Shown: positions 25,941 to 34,614, counted from the stretch's first letter. The stretch is DNA of 55,428 bases from Azonexus sp. (GCA_031274715.1 JAISPT010000038.1:1-55428); one strand, 5' to 3'. Notes: a model not told the origin generated them from the letters alone. Numbers and translations: made by a program.

Positions 25941-27152
25941 ATGCATCCTGCCCAGCCCGGCGTTCCCGAGGCCCATACCGACACCAAGGCTAGCGATTTG
26001 CAGCGCGCTGCGGATCTGCAGCGGGCGTTCGCCATGTTCAACCAGGTCTCGGCCGAGTTGACCCAGGCCTACGAAGCGCTGCAAGGCCGCGTTGCCTCGT
26101 TGACCGAAGAGCTGGCCATCGCCAACGGCAAGCTGCGTCGGCAGTTCGAGGAAAAAGAGGCCTTGTCCGAGCGCCTGTCGTCGCTGCTCGATGCCTTGCC
26201 GGCCGGCGTCGTGCTGCTCGATGTCAATGCCGTGGTCGTCGCCGGCAATCCGGCGGCGCTGGCCATGTTCGGTCCGGACATTGTCGGCCGGCACTGGGGC
26301 GATGTCGTGCGCGACCATCTCGAACCGACGCTGACGGTCGGCGAATGGCTGCTCGGCGAATGTCGTGTGTCGATGGCCGAGAGCCTGATCGCTTCCGGCG
26401 GTGGCAAAATCATATTGGTACACGATGTGACCGAGGCGCACCGGATGCAGGCCGAACTGGAGCGTAGCCAGCGCCTAGCAGCGATGGGTGAAATGGCGGC
26501 GACGCTGGCGCACCAGTTGCGCACGCCACTGGCTGCCGCCTTGCTGCATACCGCCAATCTGGCGCAACCCGGACTCAGTGACGAGCTGCGTGCCCGTTTC
26601 TCGGCCAAGGCCGACAGCCAGTTGCGCCGGCTCGAACGCTTGATCCAGGATGTGCTGCTATTCGCTCGTGGCGAGAGCATCGGCCGCGACGTGATCGATG
26701 CCAGCGAATTACTGGCCGAGGCGGCGCAAACCGTCGACCCGCTGATGCGCGAGCACGGCCTCGTCTTCACGGTTGTTAACGCCTGTGCTGGGGCGGTCAT
26801 CGTCGGCAATCGTAAGGCCTTGTTCGGGGCCTTGATCAATCTCTTGGAAAACGCCATGCAAGCGACGCCGGCGGGCGGCAAAATTTGCCTCTCCGGCAAT
26901 TGCCGGGACGACCAGTTGGCCATTGCCGTGCGTGATAGCGGGCCGGGCATTGAGCGGGCGATGCAGGCGCGCATTTTTGAACCCTTCGTTACGACCAGAG
27001 GGCAGGGAACCGGCCTCGGCTTGGCGATTGCCCTCGGTGTCGCCCGCGCCCACGGCGGCGGCATCGAGTTGTTTTCGCAACCCGGCGCTGGCGCCGAATT
27101 CGTCATCACTCTGCCGATCGCGGTGGATCATGGAATGGAGTCTCATGGCTGA
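25941..27152 (+). CDS. flrB: FlrB/FleS-type flagellar sensor kinase
   Basis: 403 aa, soluble, with no transmembrane helix. An N-terminal coiled coil (about 20-80) is followed by a PAS domain (about 82-165). The H-box MAATLAHQLRTPLAAAL has H191 as the phosphorylated residue. The ATPase domain has NLLENAMQATP (N box), RDSGPGIE (G1) and GQGTGLGLAIALG (G2). It phosphorylates the response regulator encoded next. The stop overlaps the flrC ATG by 8 bp. It lies divergent from fliF in a gap of about 107 bp. Such kinases time the middle flagellar genes in Vibrio and Pseudomonas. Confidence 0.92.
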   Translation: MHPAQPGVPEAHTDTKASDLQRAADLQRAFAMFNQVSAELTQAYEALQGRVASLTEELAIANGKLRRQFEEKEALSERLSSLLDALPAGVVLLDVNAVVVAGNPAALAMFGPDIVGRHWGDVVRDHLEPTLTVGEWLLGECRVSMAESLIASGGGKIILVHDVTEAHRMQAELERSQRLAAMGEMAATLAHQLRTPLAAALLHTANLAQPGLSDELRARFSAKADSQLRRLERLIQDVLLFARGESIGRDVIDASELLAEAAQTVDPLMREHGLVFTVVNACAGAVIVGNRKALFGALINLLENAMQATPAGGKICLSGNCRDDQLAIAVRDSGPGIERAMQARIFEPFVTTRGQGTGLGLAIALGVARAHGGGIELFSQPGAGAEFVITLPIAVDHGMESHG

Positions 27153-28512
27153 ATATCACCTGCCGATTCTGGTCGTCGAGGACGATGCCAGCCTGCGCGA
27201 AGCGATTGCCGATACGTTGGAACTGGCTGGACGGCCCTACGTCGCCGTCGATGGCGGCGAGGCGGCGCTCAAAGCGCTCGACGAACAGGCGTTTTCCATC
27301 GTCGTTAGCGACGTGCGCATGATGCCGATGGACGGCATCGCGCTGCTCAAGGAAATCCGCCGCCGCCTGCCGCATTTGCCGGTGGTGCTGATGACGGCCT
27401 ACGCCGAGGTCGACAAGGCAGTCGACGCCATGCGCTCGGGCGCTTGCGATTTTCTGCTCAAGCCCTTCGCGCCGGCGGCGCTCCTCGCCCATATCAACAA
27501 GTACGAGTTACCCGCAGGCGGGGCTGAGGATGATGGCGTAATTGCCCTCGATCCAGTCAGTCGGGATTTGTTCGCCATCGCCGGGCGTGTCGCCCAGACC
27601 GACGCCACCGTGCTGCTGACCGGTGAATCCGGCGTCGGCAAGGAAGTGGTGGCGCGCTATATCCATCGCCACTCCGGGCGTCGGGAGGGGCCATTTGTCG
27701 CCATCAACTGCGCGGCCATTCCCGAGAGCCTGCTCGAAGCCACGCTGTTCGGTTACGAAAAGGGGGCTTTCACCGGTGCCCAGCAGGCACAGGCCGGCAA
27801 GTTCGAGCAGGCCCAGGACGGCACGCTGCTGCTCGACGAAGTCACCGAAATGCCGCTGAGCCTGCAAGCCAAGCTGTTGCGCGTGTTGCAGGAGCGCGAG
27901 GTGGAGCGGGTCGGCGGCAAGAAGCCGGTGCCGCTCAACATCCGCATCATCGCCACCTCCAACCGCGACATGGCCGAAGCGGTGGCCAAGGGCATCTTCC
28001 GCGAGGATTTGTACTACCGGCTCAATGTTTTCCCCGTTGCCATTCCGGCTTTGCGCGAGCGACCGGGGGACATTGTTGCTATCGCCCGCCATTTCGTCGT
28101 CGACCACGGTGGCCGCTTGGGCCGCCCTGGCGTCGCGTTGACGCCGGCTGCCGAGGCGGTGCTGATCGCCCATGATTGGCCGGGCAACGTGCGCGAACTG
28201 GAAAACGTGATCCAGCGGGCCTTGATCCTGTCGACCGGTAGCCAGATCGGCCCCGAGTATCTGCACTTGGCGCCGCGGCCGGCCGGCGAGAAGGTGGTAA
28301 CTCCAACAGTGTCGACGGCCCTGGCGGCCGGGCTGCCGGAAGGCGAGAAAAGGGCGGACAATATGAAGGACTTGGAGCGCGAGCACATCTTGCGTACGCT
28401 GGCTGAAGTGGGCGGTTCACGCAAGGCGGCGATTGAGCGTCTGGGGATTTCGGAGCGCACCTTGCGTTACAAGCTGCAGCAGTATCGCGACGAAGGCTAT
28501 TTCAATGGCTGA
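27145..28512 (+). CDS. flrC: FlrC/FleR-type sigma-54 response regulator
   Basis: 455 aa from ATG 27145. The receiver domain (5-120) has D56 as phosphoacceptor, T84 and K106. The AAA+ domain (about 135-370) has Walker A GESGVGKE (160-167) and the sigma-54 contact loop GAFTGA (208-213). It also has the acidic pair D231-E232 and the sensor region DWPGNVRELEN. A Fis-type HTH closes the protein (about 412-447, GSRKAAIERLGISERTLRYK). All catalytic residues are present. The sigma-54 promoters before flgB and fliE are its likely targets. Confidence 0.95.
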   Translation: MAEYHLPILVVEDDASLREAIADTLELAGRPYVAVDGGEAALKALDEQAFSIVVSDVRMMPMDGIALLKEIRRRLPHLPVVLMTAYAEVDKAVDAMRSGACDFLLKPFAPAALLAHINKYELPAGGAEDDGVIALDPVSRDLFAIAGRVAQTDATVLLTGESGVGKEVVARYIHRHSGRREGPFVAINCAAIPESLLEATLFGYEKGAFTGAQQAQAGKFEQAQDGTLLLDEVTEMPLSLQAKLLRVLQEREVERVGGKKPVPLNIRIIATSNRDMAEAVAKGIFREDLYYRLNVFPVAIPALRERPGDIVAIARHFVVDHGGRLGRPGVALTPAAEAVLIAHDWPGNVRELENVIQRALILSTGSQIGPEYLHLAPRPAGEKVVTPTVSTALAAGLPEGEKRADNMKDLEREHILRTLAEVGGSRKAAIERLGISERTLRYKLQQYRDEGYFNG

Positions 28513-28515
28513 TTC

Positions 28516-28531
28516 TGGCCTGGGAATTGCT
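28516..28531 (+). promoter_or_regulatory. Sigma-54 (-24/-12) promoter of fliE
   Basis: TGGCCT-GGGAA-TTGCT puts GG (28517-28518) and GC (28529-28530) ten bases apart. It begins 3 bp after the flrC stop and ends 30 bp before the fliE ATG. This fits a class II gene activated by FlrC. Confidence 0.78.
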
Positions 28532-28561
28532 TATTATTAGCCGAAGGTTCAGGAGCGGAAT

Positions 28562-28882
28562 ATGGATACCCAAGGCATCGAAAATATGTTGAGCGTGCTG
28601 CGCAGCACGGCGGCGCAGGCTACCGGCAAGACGGCGGAAAGTCCGGCGGCGGCTGGCGGTACCGATTTTGCCGCGGTATTGAAGAATTCCATCGACAAAG
28701 TCAGCGCGGCACAGGAGCAGGCCAACCAGATGGCGGAAAAACTTGCCGCCGGCGATACGTCGCAGAACCTGCACGAAGTGATGGTCGCGCTACAGTCGGC
28801 CAGCATCTCCTTCCAGGAGATGGTGCAGGTTCGCAACAAACTGGCGACGGCCTACCAAGACATCATGAACATGCAGATCTGA
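28562..28882 (+). CDS. fliE: FliE, MS-ring to rod adaptor
   Basis: 106 aa, standard size. The N-terminus contains DFAAVLKNSIDKVSAAQEQA. The conserved C-terminal helix has LHEVMVALQSASISFQEMVQ and VRNKLATAYQDIMNM. FliE joins the MS ring to the rod and is an early export substrate. AGGAGCGG precedes the ATG. It converges on the PilZ gene with a 6-bp gap. Confidence 0.96.
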   Translation: MDTQGIENMLSVLRSTAAQATGKTAESPAAAGGTDFAAVLKNSIDKVSAAQEQANQMAEKLAAGDTSQNLHEVMVALQSASISFQEMVQVRNKLATAYQDIMNMQI

Positions 28883-28888
28883 AGCAGC

Positions 28889-29671
28889 TTACAGGTCTGA
28901 GGCCCTGGCCTTGCGCTGGCGCTCGATGCGGACGATGTAGTGTTCGATGAAGGCCAGCCGGGCTCCCGGCAGATTGATGAACTCGCAGCCGATACGCAGA
29001 TGACGCTGGCCGTCTTGCGTCGAGAAATCGAAAACTTTGCATACTCGTAGATTCACCTGGATTACCCCCTCGTCGGGGATTTCCAGGCGGCAATGCTGAA
29101 ACAGCGCGTCGCGCGGAAACAATCCGGCGTTTTCCGGGGTGGTGATCAGACAGGCGCCGCCGCCGCTGATGTCGGACAGGCTCAAATCCAGCGTATGCAA
29201 TTGCCCATCGCCGGTCGTTGCCGCGACCTGGCAGATGATGGGCGTTTCCGCCGCCGACGACTCCAGGCGGAAGAACTCCCGCCGTTGCAAACGCAACAGC
29301 TGGGTCGGCAGTGCCGCCACCAGTACCGACTGGCCGTGGTACGAGACAGGACGTAGCGCCGTCAGGCGAAGCTGGATCTTGACCCGGTCCAGATTGGTCA
29401 GCAGCGTAATTTGCCGGGCGGCAGCCGGGTCGACCTGACTTTCCCCGAGGTTGGAGGGATCGAGGAAAAATTGTCCAGCGGCTTCGTCGACAGCGACGAT
29501 GGAAGTCAGGAAGAAACGGCGACCATCGTCGATATAGGCGGTGAACAGGCAGCGACGTCTGGCCAGCAGGTTCAGGTAAAAGAGGATTTCCGGCGGATTG
29601 ACGAGCAGAAACTGGGTGAAAACTTCCGGGTGGTCGATCTCGAAATCGGGTGTGCTGTCTTCTTTGGCCAT
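28889..29671 (-). CDS. ycgR: YcgR/FlgZ-type PilZ c-di-GMP receptor (flagellar brake)
   Basis: 260 aa from ATG 29671. An upstream in-frame ATG at 29737 lies inside the inverted repeat 29736-29838 and is less likely. The N-terminal YcgR-like domain (about 10-105) is followed by a PilZ domain. That domain holds the two c-di-GMP contacts: QRREFFR (RxxxR) and DISGGGA (D/NxSxxG). In the presence of c-di-GMP such proteins bind the motor and slow or bias rotation. It is the last gene of the minus-strand late region and sits downstream of the flhB-like gene. Confidence 0.92.
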   Translation of the reverse strand: MAKEDSTPDFEIDHPEVFTQFLLVNPPEILFYLNLLARRRCLFTAYIDDGRRFFLTSIVAVDEAAGQFFLDPSNLGESQVDPAAARQITLLTNLDRVKIQLRLTALRPVSYHGQSVLVAALPTQLLRLQRREFFRLESSAAETPIICQVAATTGDGQLHTLDLSLSDISGGGACLITTPENAGLFPRDALFQHCRLEIPDEGVIQVNLRVCKVFDFSTQDGQRHLRIGCEFINLPGARLAFIEHYIVRIERQRKARASDL

Positions 29672-29735
29672 GAGCGATGGGGCGGATGGGGAACTCCATC
29701 CATCATACTGGATCGGCCGCGTCTTTCGCCGGCTC

Positions 29736-29838
29736 ATTCCATTTTCAAATCAACCGATTACTTTGTTGGCTTCGCTTGCCGTGCAACCGCACTGTCGGCG
29801 CTTCGCCTTCGCGTACTCGGCTGATTTAAAAATGGAAT
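29736..29838. repeat. Inverted-repeat element between flhB-like and ycgR genes
   Basis: Arms of 22 bases (29736-29757 and 29817-29838) are inverted copies matching at 20 positions. They begin ATTCCATTTT and contain AAATCA. They flank a 59-base GC-rich centre. The right arm ends on the first base of the flhB-like stop codon. The element resembles a short miniature inverted-repeat element, or it may act as a processing or termination hairpin. Confidence 0.75.
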
Positions 29839-30131
29839 CAGATCGGTGGTGGGGGGGCGTCGACGCCGTGTTCGATGCGGTATAGCCAGGCCAGCAACTC
29901 GGCCACCGCCATGTAGAGCTGTGGCGGAATGTGCTCGTCGATGTCGACCTGGGTCAGCAGGGCGACCAGTTCCGGCGACTCGTGGACATACACGCCGTGT
30001 TCGTGGGCGCGGGCGATGATCGCCTCGGCGATCAGACCCTTGCCGCGCGCGACGACCCGGGGCGCGGCGTCGGTTTGCCGGTAGGCCAGGGCGATGGCTT
30101 CGCGGGCAGAATCAGGCTGGGAGTTCGCCAT
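29838..30131 (-). CDS. FlhB C-terminal domain paralogue (FlhX/YlqH type)
   Basis: 97 aa. It matches only the cytoplasmic C-terminal half of FlhB, starting just after where the NPTH autocleavage site would be: RVVARGKGLIAEAIIARAHE, then ESPELVALL and IPPQLYMAVAELLAWLYRIE. There is no membrane domain and no NPTH. Such stand-alone domains can replace the cleaved FlhB fragment in export specificity. It overlaps the FliK-like gene upstream by 20 bp. It ends in a Pro run before the inverted-repeat element. Confidence 0.85.
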   Translation of the reverse strand: MANSQPDSAREAIALAYRQTDAAPRVVARGKGLIAEAIIARAHEHGVYVHESPELVALLTQVDIDEHIPPQLYMAVAELLAWLYRIEHGVDAPPPPI

Positions 30132-31176
30132 GCTGGACCAGCAATTGGGTCAGGTCGAGGCCGGCAGCGGCAAAACGTTCGCGCAGGATGTCTAGATGGT
30201 CCCGCAAGCGGGTTTCGCTCTCACCGCTATCGGTGGTCATCTGGAGGTCGACGCGGCCACCGGGGTGCAGGCGCAGCTTGGCCTCGATACCGCCGAGGGC
30301 TGGCAGGTCGAGTTTGAGCCGGGTTTGCCAGCGTTGACCAGCCTCGTCGTCTCCTTGACCGGCGTTCTCGGCATCTTCGGAAATTTCCCACCACAGCTTC
30401 TGGCCTTGCCAGACCTGACCTTGCCAGGCGTAGTTGTGTGTTGCCAGGGCATCGAGTTGTTGCTGGACGATCGGCGTCAGTTCGCGCGGAATCAGGTTGC
30501 CTTGCTGTGTGGCTTGCGTTTGCTCGCTGCGAGCAGACGCTGCTGTTTCCTGGTTGGGCATGGGCGGTGGGGAGGGGGGTAACTTCCCCTGGGGTTCCTG
30601 GCGCAAGGTTTCGGTCGGCAACTGGCCGGCCGCCCAGCGGGCTTGGTGGGCCTCGTAGAACACGCCGCTTTTGCTCAATGCCTCCTTGAGGACAGGAGCC
30701 AGTTGGGTGGCGTCGGGCAAGCCCTTCATCAGCGGCAGATTACCGTTGAGCGGGGCCGGCGTGGCGCGGGCATTGCCCTCGTCGACGCCGCCGATCAGGC
30801 TGCCGATCAGCCGTCCGGCCGGACTCAGTGTGGTCGCGACCGATTGGCCTGCCGCTCCGGCAGCCTGTTGACCGGTCGTCCGGTTGGCGACGAAGGCCAG
30901 GGTCAGCTTGCCGTCGCTTTCGAGAACCTCGAGTTCCAGGCTATCGCCGGCTTTGGCCGAGAACGGCAGGGCTAGTGTGACCTCGCGCTGGGTGACCATG
31001 GCACGGTAGGTGCCATTCGGCAGCATGGCCTGGATTTCGGCGAAGATGCGTTGCCCCGGTGCCAGGTTGGACAGAACATCGGTTATTTTTTGCGCCGGGA
31101 TCACCGGCTCCGGCCCATCCTGTTGCGGTAATGGCAACGCGACCCGCAACTGGCCGGCCAGGTCGGCGGGAATCAT
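30112..31176 (-). CDS. Second FliK-like hook-length control domain protein
   Basis: 354 aa. The N-terminal part has a small beta-rich region (IFAEIQAMLPNGTYRAMVTQ). A low-complexity Gln/Pro/Thr linker follows. The C-terminal domain has LPALGGIEAKLRLHPGGRVD and ends with the RERFAAAGLDLTQLLVQ type of FliK tail. It is distinct from the fliK at 19246-20244. It sits between fliT and the FlhB-domain gene, overlapping both. The pairing suggests a dedicated substrate-specificity module, but its role is not established. Confidence 0.75.
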   Translation of the reverse strand: MIPADLAGQLRVALPLPQQDGPEPVIPAQKITDVLSNLAPGQRIFAEIQAMLPNGTYRAMVTQREVTLALPFSAKAGDSLELEVLESDGKLTLAFVANRTTGQQAAGAAGQSVATTLSPAGRLIGSLIGGVDEGNARATPAPLNGNLPLMKGLPDATQLAPVLKEALSKSGVFYEAHQARWAAGQLPTETLRQEPQGKLPPSPPPMPNQETAASARSEQTQATQQGNLIPRELTPIVQQQLDALATHNYAWQGQVWQGQKLWWEISEDAENAGQGDDEAGQRWQTRLKLDLPALGGIEAKLRLHPGGRVDLQMTTDSGESETRLRDHLDILRERFAAAGLDLTQLLVQHGELPA

Positions 31177-31493
31177 GGCGTCGGCTCGTCAGCCTGCTTT
31201 GTCGTTTTCCAGGCCTGGAGCAGGGGCAGGATTTGTTGTTGTCGGGTGGCGGCGCGGGTTTGCAGGGCATCTGCTAGATTCAGCGTCTGGCGCAGGGCTT
31301 CGGCATCGTCGGGGGACGGATGCCCCGGATGGGCTAGGAGATCGTGCATGGCCCGATCGGCATGTGCTGCGAGCGGGGCGAGTTGCTCCCACCGACCGGC
31401 TTGCATCGCCGAATCCAGTTCGTCGAGGCTGTCGCGCAGCAGGGCGAGCTTGGCGCTCCAGGTGGCGCGTTTAGCGGGGATGCTTGGGGGCAA
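31173..31493 (-). CDS. fliT: FliT-like export chaperone
   Basis: 106 aa, small and helical, starting inside the fliS 3' end (23-bp overlap). Residues WSAKLALLRDSLDELDSAMQ and the C-terminal helix fit the FliT family, which binds FliD. The family is weakly conserved; position directly after fliD and fliS is the main support. Its stop overlaps the next ATG by four bases. Confidence 0.75.
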   Translation of the reverse strand: MPPSIPAKRATWSAKLALLRDSLDELDSAMQAGRWEQLAPLAAHADRAMHDLLAHPGHPSPDDAEALRQTLNLADALQTRAATRQQQILPLLQAWKTTKQADEPTP

Positions 31494-31875
31494 TTTCTTT
31501 CCACGCCTCGCTGATTTCGGTTAGAAGTTCCCGCACTTCGTGAATGGCACCCACGTCATTGTGAAAATTGGCATGGGTCAGCCGCGATGCCATGTAGTCG
31601 TACAAGGCCTTGAGGTTGGCCGCCACGTTACCGCCCTCCTCGATGTTCAGGCTGGCGGAGAGGCCGTCGACAATGATCTCGATGGCCCGGGTCAGGGCAT
31701 TGGTTTTGTCCTGAATGTGCTTGGCGGCCAGTTCGGCCTCGGCCCGATCCAGCGCCGACAGAGCGCCGTCGAACAGCAGGATGATCAGGCGGTGCGGGTC
31801 GGAACCGCGAATGTCGGCTTCGAAGCCGACATTCTGGTAGGACTGGATCGGATTGGGAGAAAAACCCATGAACAT
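31471..31875 (-). CDS. fliS: FliS, flagellin export chaperone
   Basis: 134 aa. It shows the FliS signature SYQNVGFEADIRGSDPHRLI and LFDGALSALDRAE, and further on LYDYMASRLTHAN. FliS binds the C-terminal helix of FliC and prevents early polymerisation. Start ATG 31875 has CAGGAAA upstream. It lies 18 bp after fliD. Confidence 0.96.
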   Translation of the reverse strand: MFMGFSPNPIQSYQNVGFEADIRGSDPHRLIILLFDGALSALDRAEAELAAKHIQDKTNALTRAIEIIVDGLSASLNIEEGGNVAANLKALYDYMASRLTHANFHNDVGAIHEVRELLTEISEAWKEIAPKHPR

Positions 31876-31893
31876 TTTCCTGACAGCGTCCGC

Positions 31894-33234
31894 TTACCTG
31901 TTGTTGTTCAGCGACGCAAGTTGCTGGGTGAGGAACAGGCTTGTAGTTTGCAGGCTCGCCATCAGCGTGTCCAGCGCGGTGAACTGTGCCCGGTAGCGCT
32001 TCTCGATGGAGTCCAGGCGAAGCTGCATGCGTTCTTGGTCGTCCTGGAGCATCCGTATCGAGCGGTTGATACCGTCGACCCGGTTGGTGACCAAGCCGTT
32101 GGTGCCGATCAGTTGTTCGACCCGGTCGGAGAAAGACTGGCCGAAAGCGCCGAGGGTTTTCTGGACATCGCTGAACGAGGAAGTAATGGCGCTGTCGAGC
32201 TTGGCGCTGTCGACCTCCAGCAGACCATCCTTGGTGATCGAAATGCCTAGCGATGCCAGCGACTCGAATGGCGAACCGGCGATCGAGGACGGGGTCTGGG
32301 TGCGGGCGTCACCGAGCATTTGCAACACCGAGCGCACTGCCGATTCGGCATTGAGTGGCTTGCCGGTCTGGGTGGCGCTGTCGAAGGTCGAATTGTTCTT
32401 GATCAGGGTGACGACGTCGTTGAAGGCCTTGACGAAAGCATTGACGGCTTCGGTCGCCTTGCTCGAATCCCGCGCCACGGTTACTTGGGTCGTGCCGACC
32501 TGGCTCAGGGTCAGGGTCACGCCGGTAAGCGCCGCCGTCAGCGTATTGCTGCTGGAGGTGACCAGCTCGCCGTCGATCTGGACCTGGGCATCCCCGGCAT
32601 CGCTGTTGAAGGGGTGAGCAAGGTTGAAATTCGCCAGCGATTGCAGGTTGGCGTCCGTCGAGTCGACCGTCAGCTCGAAACCATTACCCGATCCCGTGTT
32701 GGCGCCGGTCAGCACCAGGCGGTCGCCGCCGTCGCCGGAAATGATGGAGGCGGTGACGCCGATGTTGGCGCCATTGATCGCGGCGCGAATGTCATTCAGG
32801 CTGGCGCCGTCGCCGATTGCAACTTGTCTTTCCTCGCCGCCCACGGTGAATGTCAGGGTTCCGCTGCCGAATTGGGTGCCGCCGGTGTAAGCGGTTTCGG
32901 AATAGCGCCTCTGGGCGGTGGCAAGACTGATGACGTTGACCGAATAGGTCCCGGCGCTAGCGAAGAAATCGACTTTGGCGCTGAGTATGTCCTTATTGCC
33001 CACGGTAGCCGCCAAGCCGCCGAGTTTGCTCGGGTCGGACAGTGCCTTGGCCGCGGTTTGCAGGGCCGACAGGGACGATTTCAGTTGGCCAAAGATCGAG
33101 AGCTTGGCGTTGAATGCCGATTCCCTGGCTTGCAACATCTTCAGGGGGATCTGCTCGAGCGCCATCAGCTTGGCGACGATGCTGTTCGAGTCGATACCGC
33201 TGCCAACGCCCAGGGAAGAGATGGTTCCGGCCAT
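31894..33234 (-). CDS. fliD: FliD, filament cap protein
   Basis: 446 aa from ATG 33234, which has GGAGG ten bases upstream; the longer open frame has no ribosome site. The N-terminus SSLGVGSGIDSNSIVAKLMA is the family signature. The C-terminal helices have RMQLRLDSIEKRYRAQFTAL. FliD caps the filament and guides flagellin folding. It is part of the late run downstream of fliC. Confidence 0.96.
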   Translation of the reverse strand: MAGTISSLGVGSGIDSNSIVAKLMALEQIPLKMLQARESAFNAKLSIFGQLKSSLSALQTAAKALSDPSKLGGLAATVGNKDILSAKVDFFASAGTYSVNVISLATAQRRYSETAYTGGTQFGSGTLTFTVGGEERQVAIGDGASLNDIRAAINGANIGVTASIISGDGGDRLVLTGANTGSGNGFELTVDSTDANLQSLANFNLAHPFNSDAGDAQVQIDGELVTSSSNTLTAALTGVTLTLSQVGTTQVTVARDSSKATEAVNAFVKAFNDVVTLIKNNSTFDSATQTGKPLNAESAVRSVLQMLGDARTQTPSSIAGSPFESLASLGISITKDGLLEVDSAKLDSAITSSFSDVQKTLGAFGQSFSDRVEQLIGTNGLVTNRVDGINRSIRMLQDDQERMQLRLDSIEKRYRAQFTALDTLMASLQTTSLFLTQQLASLNNNR

Positions 33235-33271
33235 GATATGCCTCCGGTAATTTGGATTTCGTGTGTGTGCG

Positions 33272-33652
33272 CTAGATCTTATCCCGCACGAAAAGGCCTT
33301 GCAGTTTGTCAAGCGCGCGGGCGATGGCGACAACTTCTTCCGACGGAATCTGGCGGATGACGTCGTGCGATGTGCGGTCGATCACCTTGACCGTGAAACC
33401 GGCATCTTTGTCGATGGAGAACGTGATATCGCGGGTGCTCTGGGCAACGAAGCGCTCGATGTTGTCCACTGCTGTGCGGACTTCCTCTTCATTCTCCCGG
33501 TTGTCTCGGCGTGCTTGCGGCGCGTTTTCCGGGCTTCGAGTCTCGGCAGCAGGCAGGTTTCCCGCCCTGACTTCCGGTTGCGCGGGAGCTTTGCCGCCGG
33601 GCTGTACGACCGCGGCGGGCAGAGGGTTTGCCGTAACGGATTGAATGTCCAT
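33272..33652 (-). CDS. flaG: FlaG family protein
   Basis: 126 aa from ATG 33652, with AGGAGG seven bases upstream. The N-terminal half is rich in Ala and Pro. The C-terminal FlaG domain has ITFSIDKDAGFTVKVIDRTS and VIRQIPSEEVVAIARAL. FlaG proteins affect filament length and lie between fliC and fliD in many polar flagellates, as here. Its exact function is unsettled. Confidence 0.93.
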   Translation of the reverse strand: MDIQSVTANPLPAAVVQPGGKAPAQPEVRAGNLPAAETRSPENAPQARRDNRENEEEVRTAVDNIERFVAQSTRDITFSIDKDAGFTVKVIDRTSHDVIRQIPSEEVVAIARALDKLQGLFVRDKI

Positions 33653-33672
33653 GATGTTCCTCCTTACGGGCA

Positions 33673-33704
33673 AATGTGCGGGGGCCGTTTGGCCTCCGCA
33701 CATT
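33673..33704 (-). terminator. Hairpin between fliC and flaG
   Basis: AATGTGCGGAGGCC and GGCCCCCGCACATT (minus strand) pair over 14 positions with one G-T pair and a 4-base loop. Only a short T-run (TTT) follows. This fits an attenuator or RNA-stability hairpin that lets fliC transcript exceed that of the genes downstream. Confidence 0.7.
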
Positions 33705-33733
33705 CTGCTGCCCTACTGGGCGAACTGTTCGAC

Positions 33734-34528
33734 TTAGCCGCGGAGGAGCGTCAGCACGTTCTGCGGGATCGTGTTCGCCTGGGCCACCATCGCCGTGCCC
33801 GATTGTTGCAGAATCTGGGCGCGGGTCATGTTGGCGGTTTCGGCCGCGAAGTCGGCGTCCATGATGCGGCTACGGGCGGCGTACTGGTTTTCGCGGGCGG
33901 TCTCGATCTGCTGGATGCGGAACTGCAGGGCACCCATCACGGCACCGGCCGTGGCGCGGTTGGCGGCAACCGAGTTCAGGGCGGTATCGATGCTGGTCAG
34001 AGCCGTCGAGGCGCCGGCCGAGGTGGCGACCGCACCGGCGGGGCCGGCGACGCTGGTGAAGGTGGCGGACAAGGTCTGAGCGGCGGTCGTACCGACCTGG
34101 AAGGTAAAGGTACCGAAAACGCTCTGGTTGTTCAGCGTGGCGGCGCCTTGGAGGTCGGTGATCTGCGTGTTGAGTTGCTGATATTCCGAGTCAATGTAAC
34201 CGCGCTCGGTATCGCTGATGGTGCCGTTCAGGGACTGGACGGCCAGTTCGCGCATCCGCTGCAGGATTTCCGAAACCGTGCCGAGGGCGCCGTCGGCGGT
34301 TTGGCCGAAGGAGATACCGTCCGCCGCGTTGCGCAGGGCAACGGTCAGGCCGCGAGCATCCGCTTCCATACGCGAGGCGACGGCCAGGCCGGCGGCATCG
34401 TCACGGGAGGAGTTGACCCGCAGACCAGAGGACAGACGCTCGATGGCGCTCGCCAGACCGGTCGAGTTCTTGTTCAAATTCTTCTGAGCGTTCAGAGAAT
34501 AAGTGTTGGTGAAGATAACTTGTGCCAT
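33734..34528 (-). CDS. fliC: FliC, flagellin (short form)
   Basis: 264 aa, a near-minimal flagellin. The conserved D0/D1 N-terminus contains NKNSTGLASAIERLSSGLRV and SSRDDAAGLAVASRMEADAR. The conserved C-terminus has RIMDADFAAETANMTRAQIL and ends NTIPQNVLTLLRG. Between them is only a short region (about 135-185) rich in Ser, Thr, Ala and Gly, with no D2/D3 domain. That region is where O-linked glycans would be exposed. AGGAGG lies six bases upstream of the ATG, behind a sigma-28 promoter and a leader of about 80 bases. Confidence 0.97.
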   Translation of the reverse strand: MAQVIFTNTYSLNAQKNLNKNSTGLASAIERLSSGLRVNSSRDDAAGLAVASRMEADARGLTVALRNAADGISFGQTADGALGTVSEILQRMRELAVQSLNGTISDTERGYIDSEYQQLNTQITDLQGAATLNNQSVFGTFTFQVGTTAAQTLSATFTSVAGPAGAVATSAGASTALTSIDTALNSVAANRATAGAVMGALQFRIQQIETARENQYAARSRIMDADFAAETANMTRAQILQQSGTAMVAQANTIPQNVLTLLRG

Positions 34529-34614
34529 TTTGGCCTCCTAAGAGAGAAAGTTAATGGATCGAAGAATCTAGCGGCCCGGCGATTTACCTACCAACTTCGT
34601 CTGCCGTTGAGTCA

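Noticed and set aside
29672..29737. Longer ycgR start (ATG 29737)
   Set aside because: It lies inside the inverted-repeat arm, and the added 22 residues look like translated intergenic DNA; ATG 29671 starts the recognisable domain.
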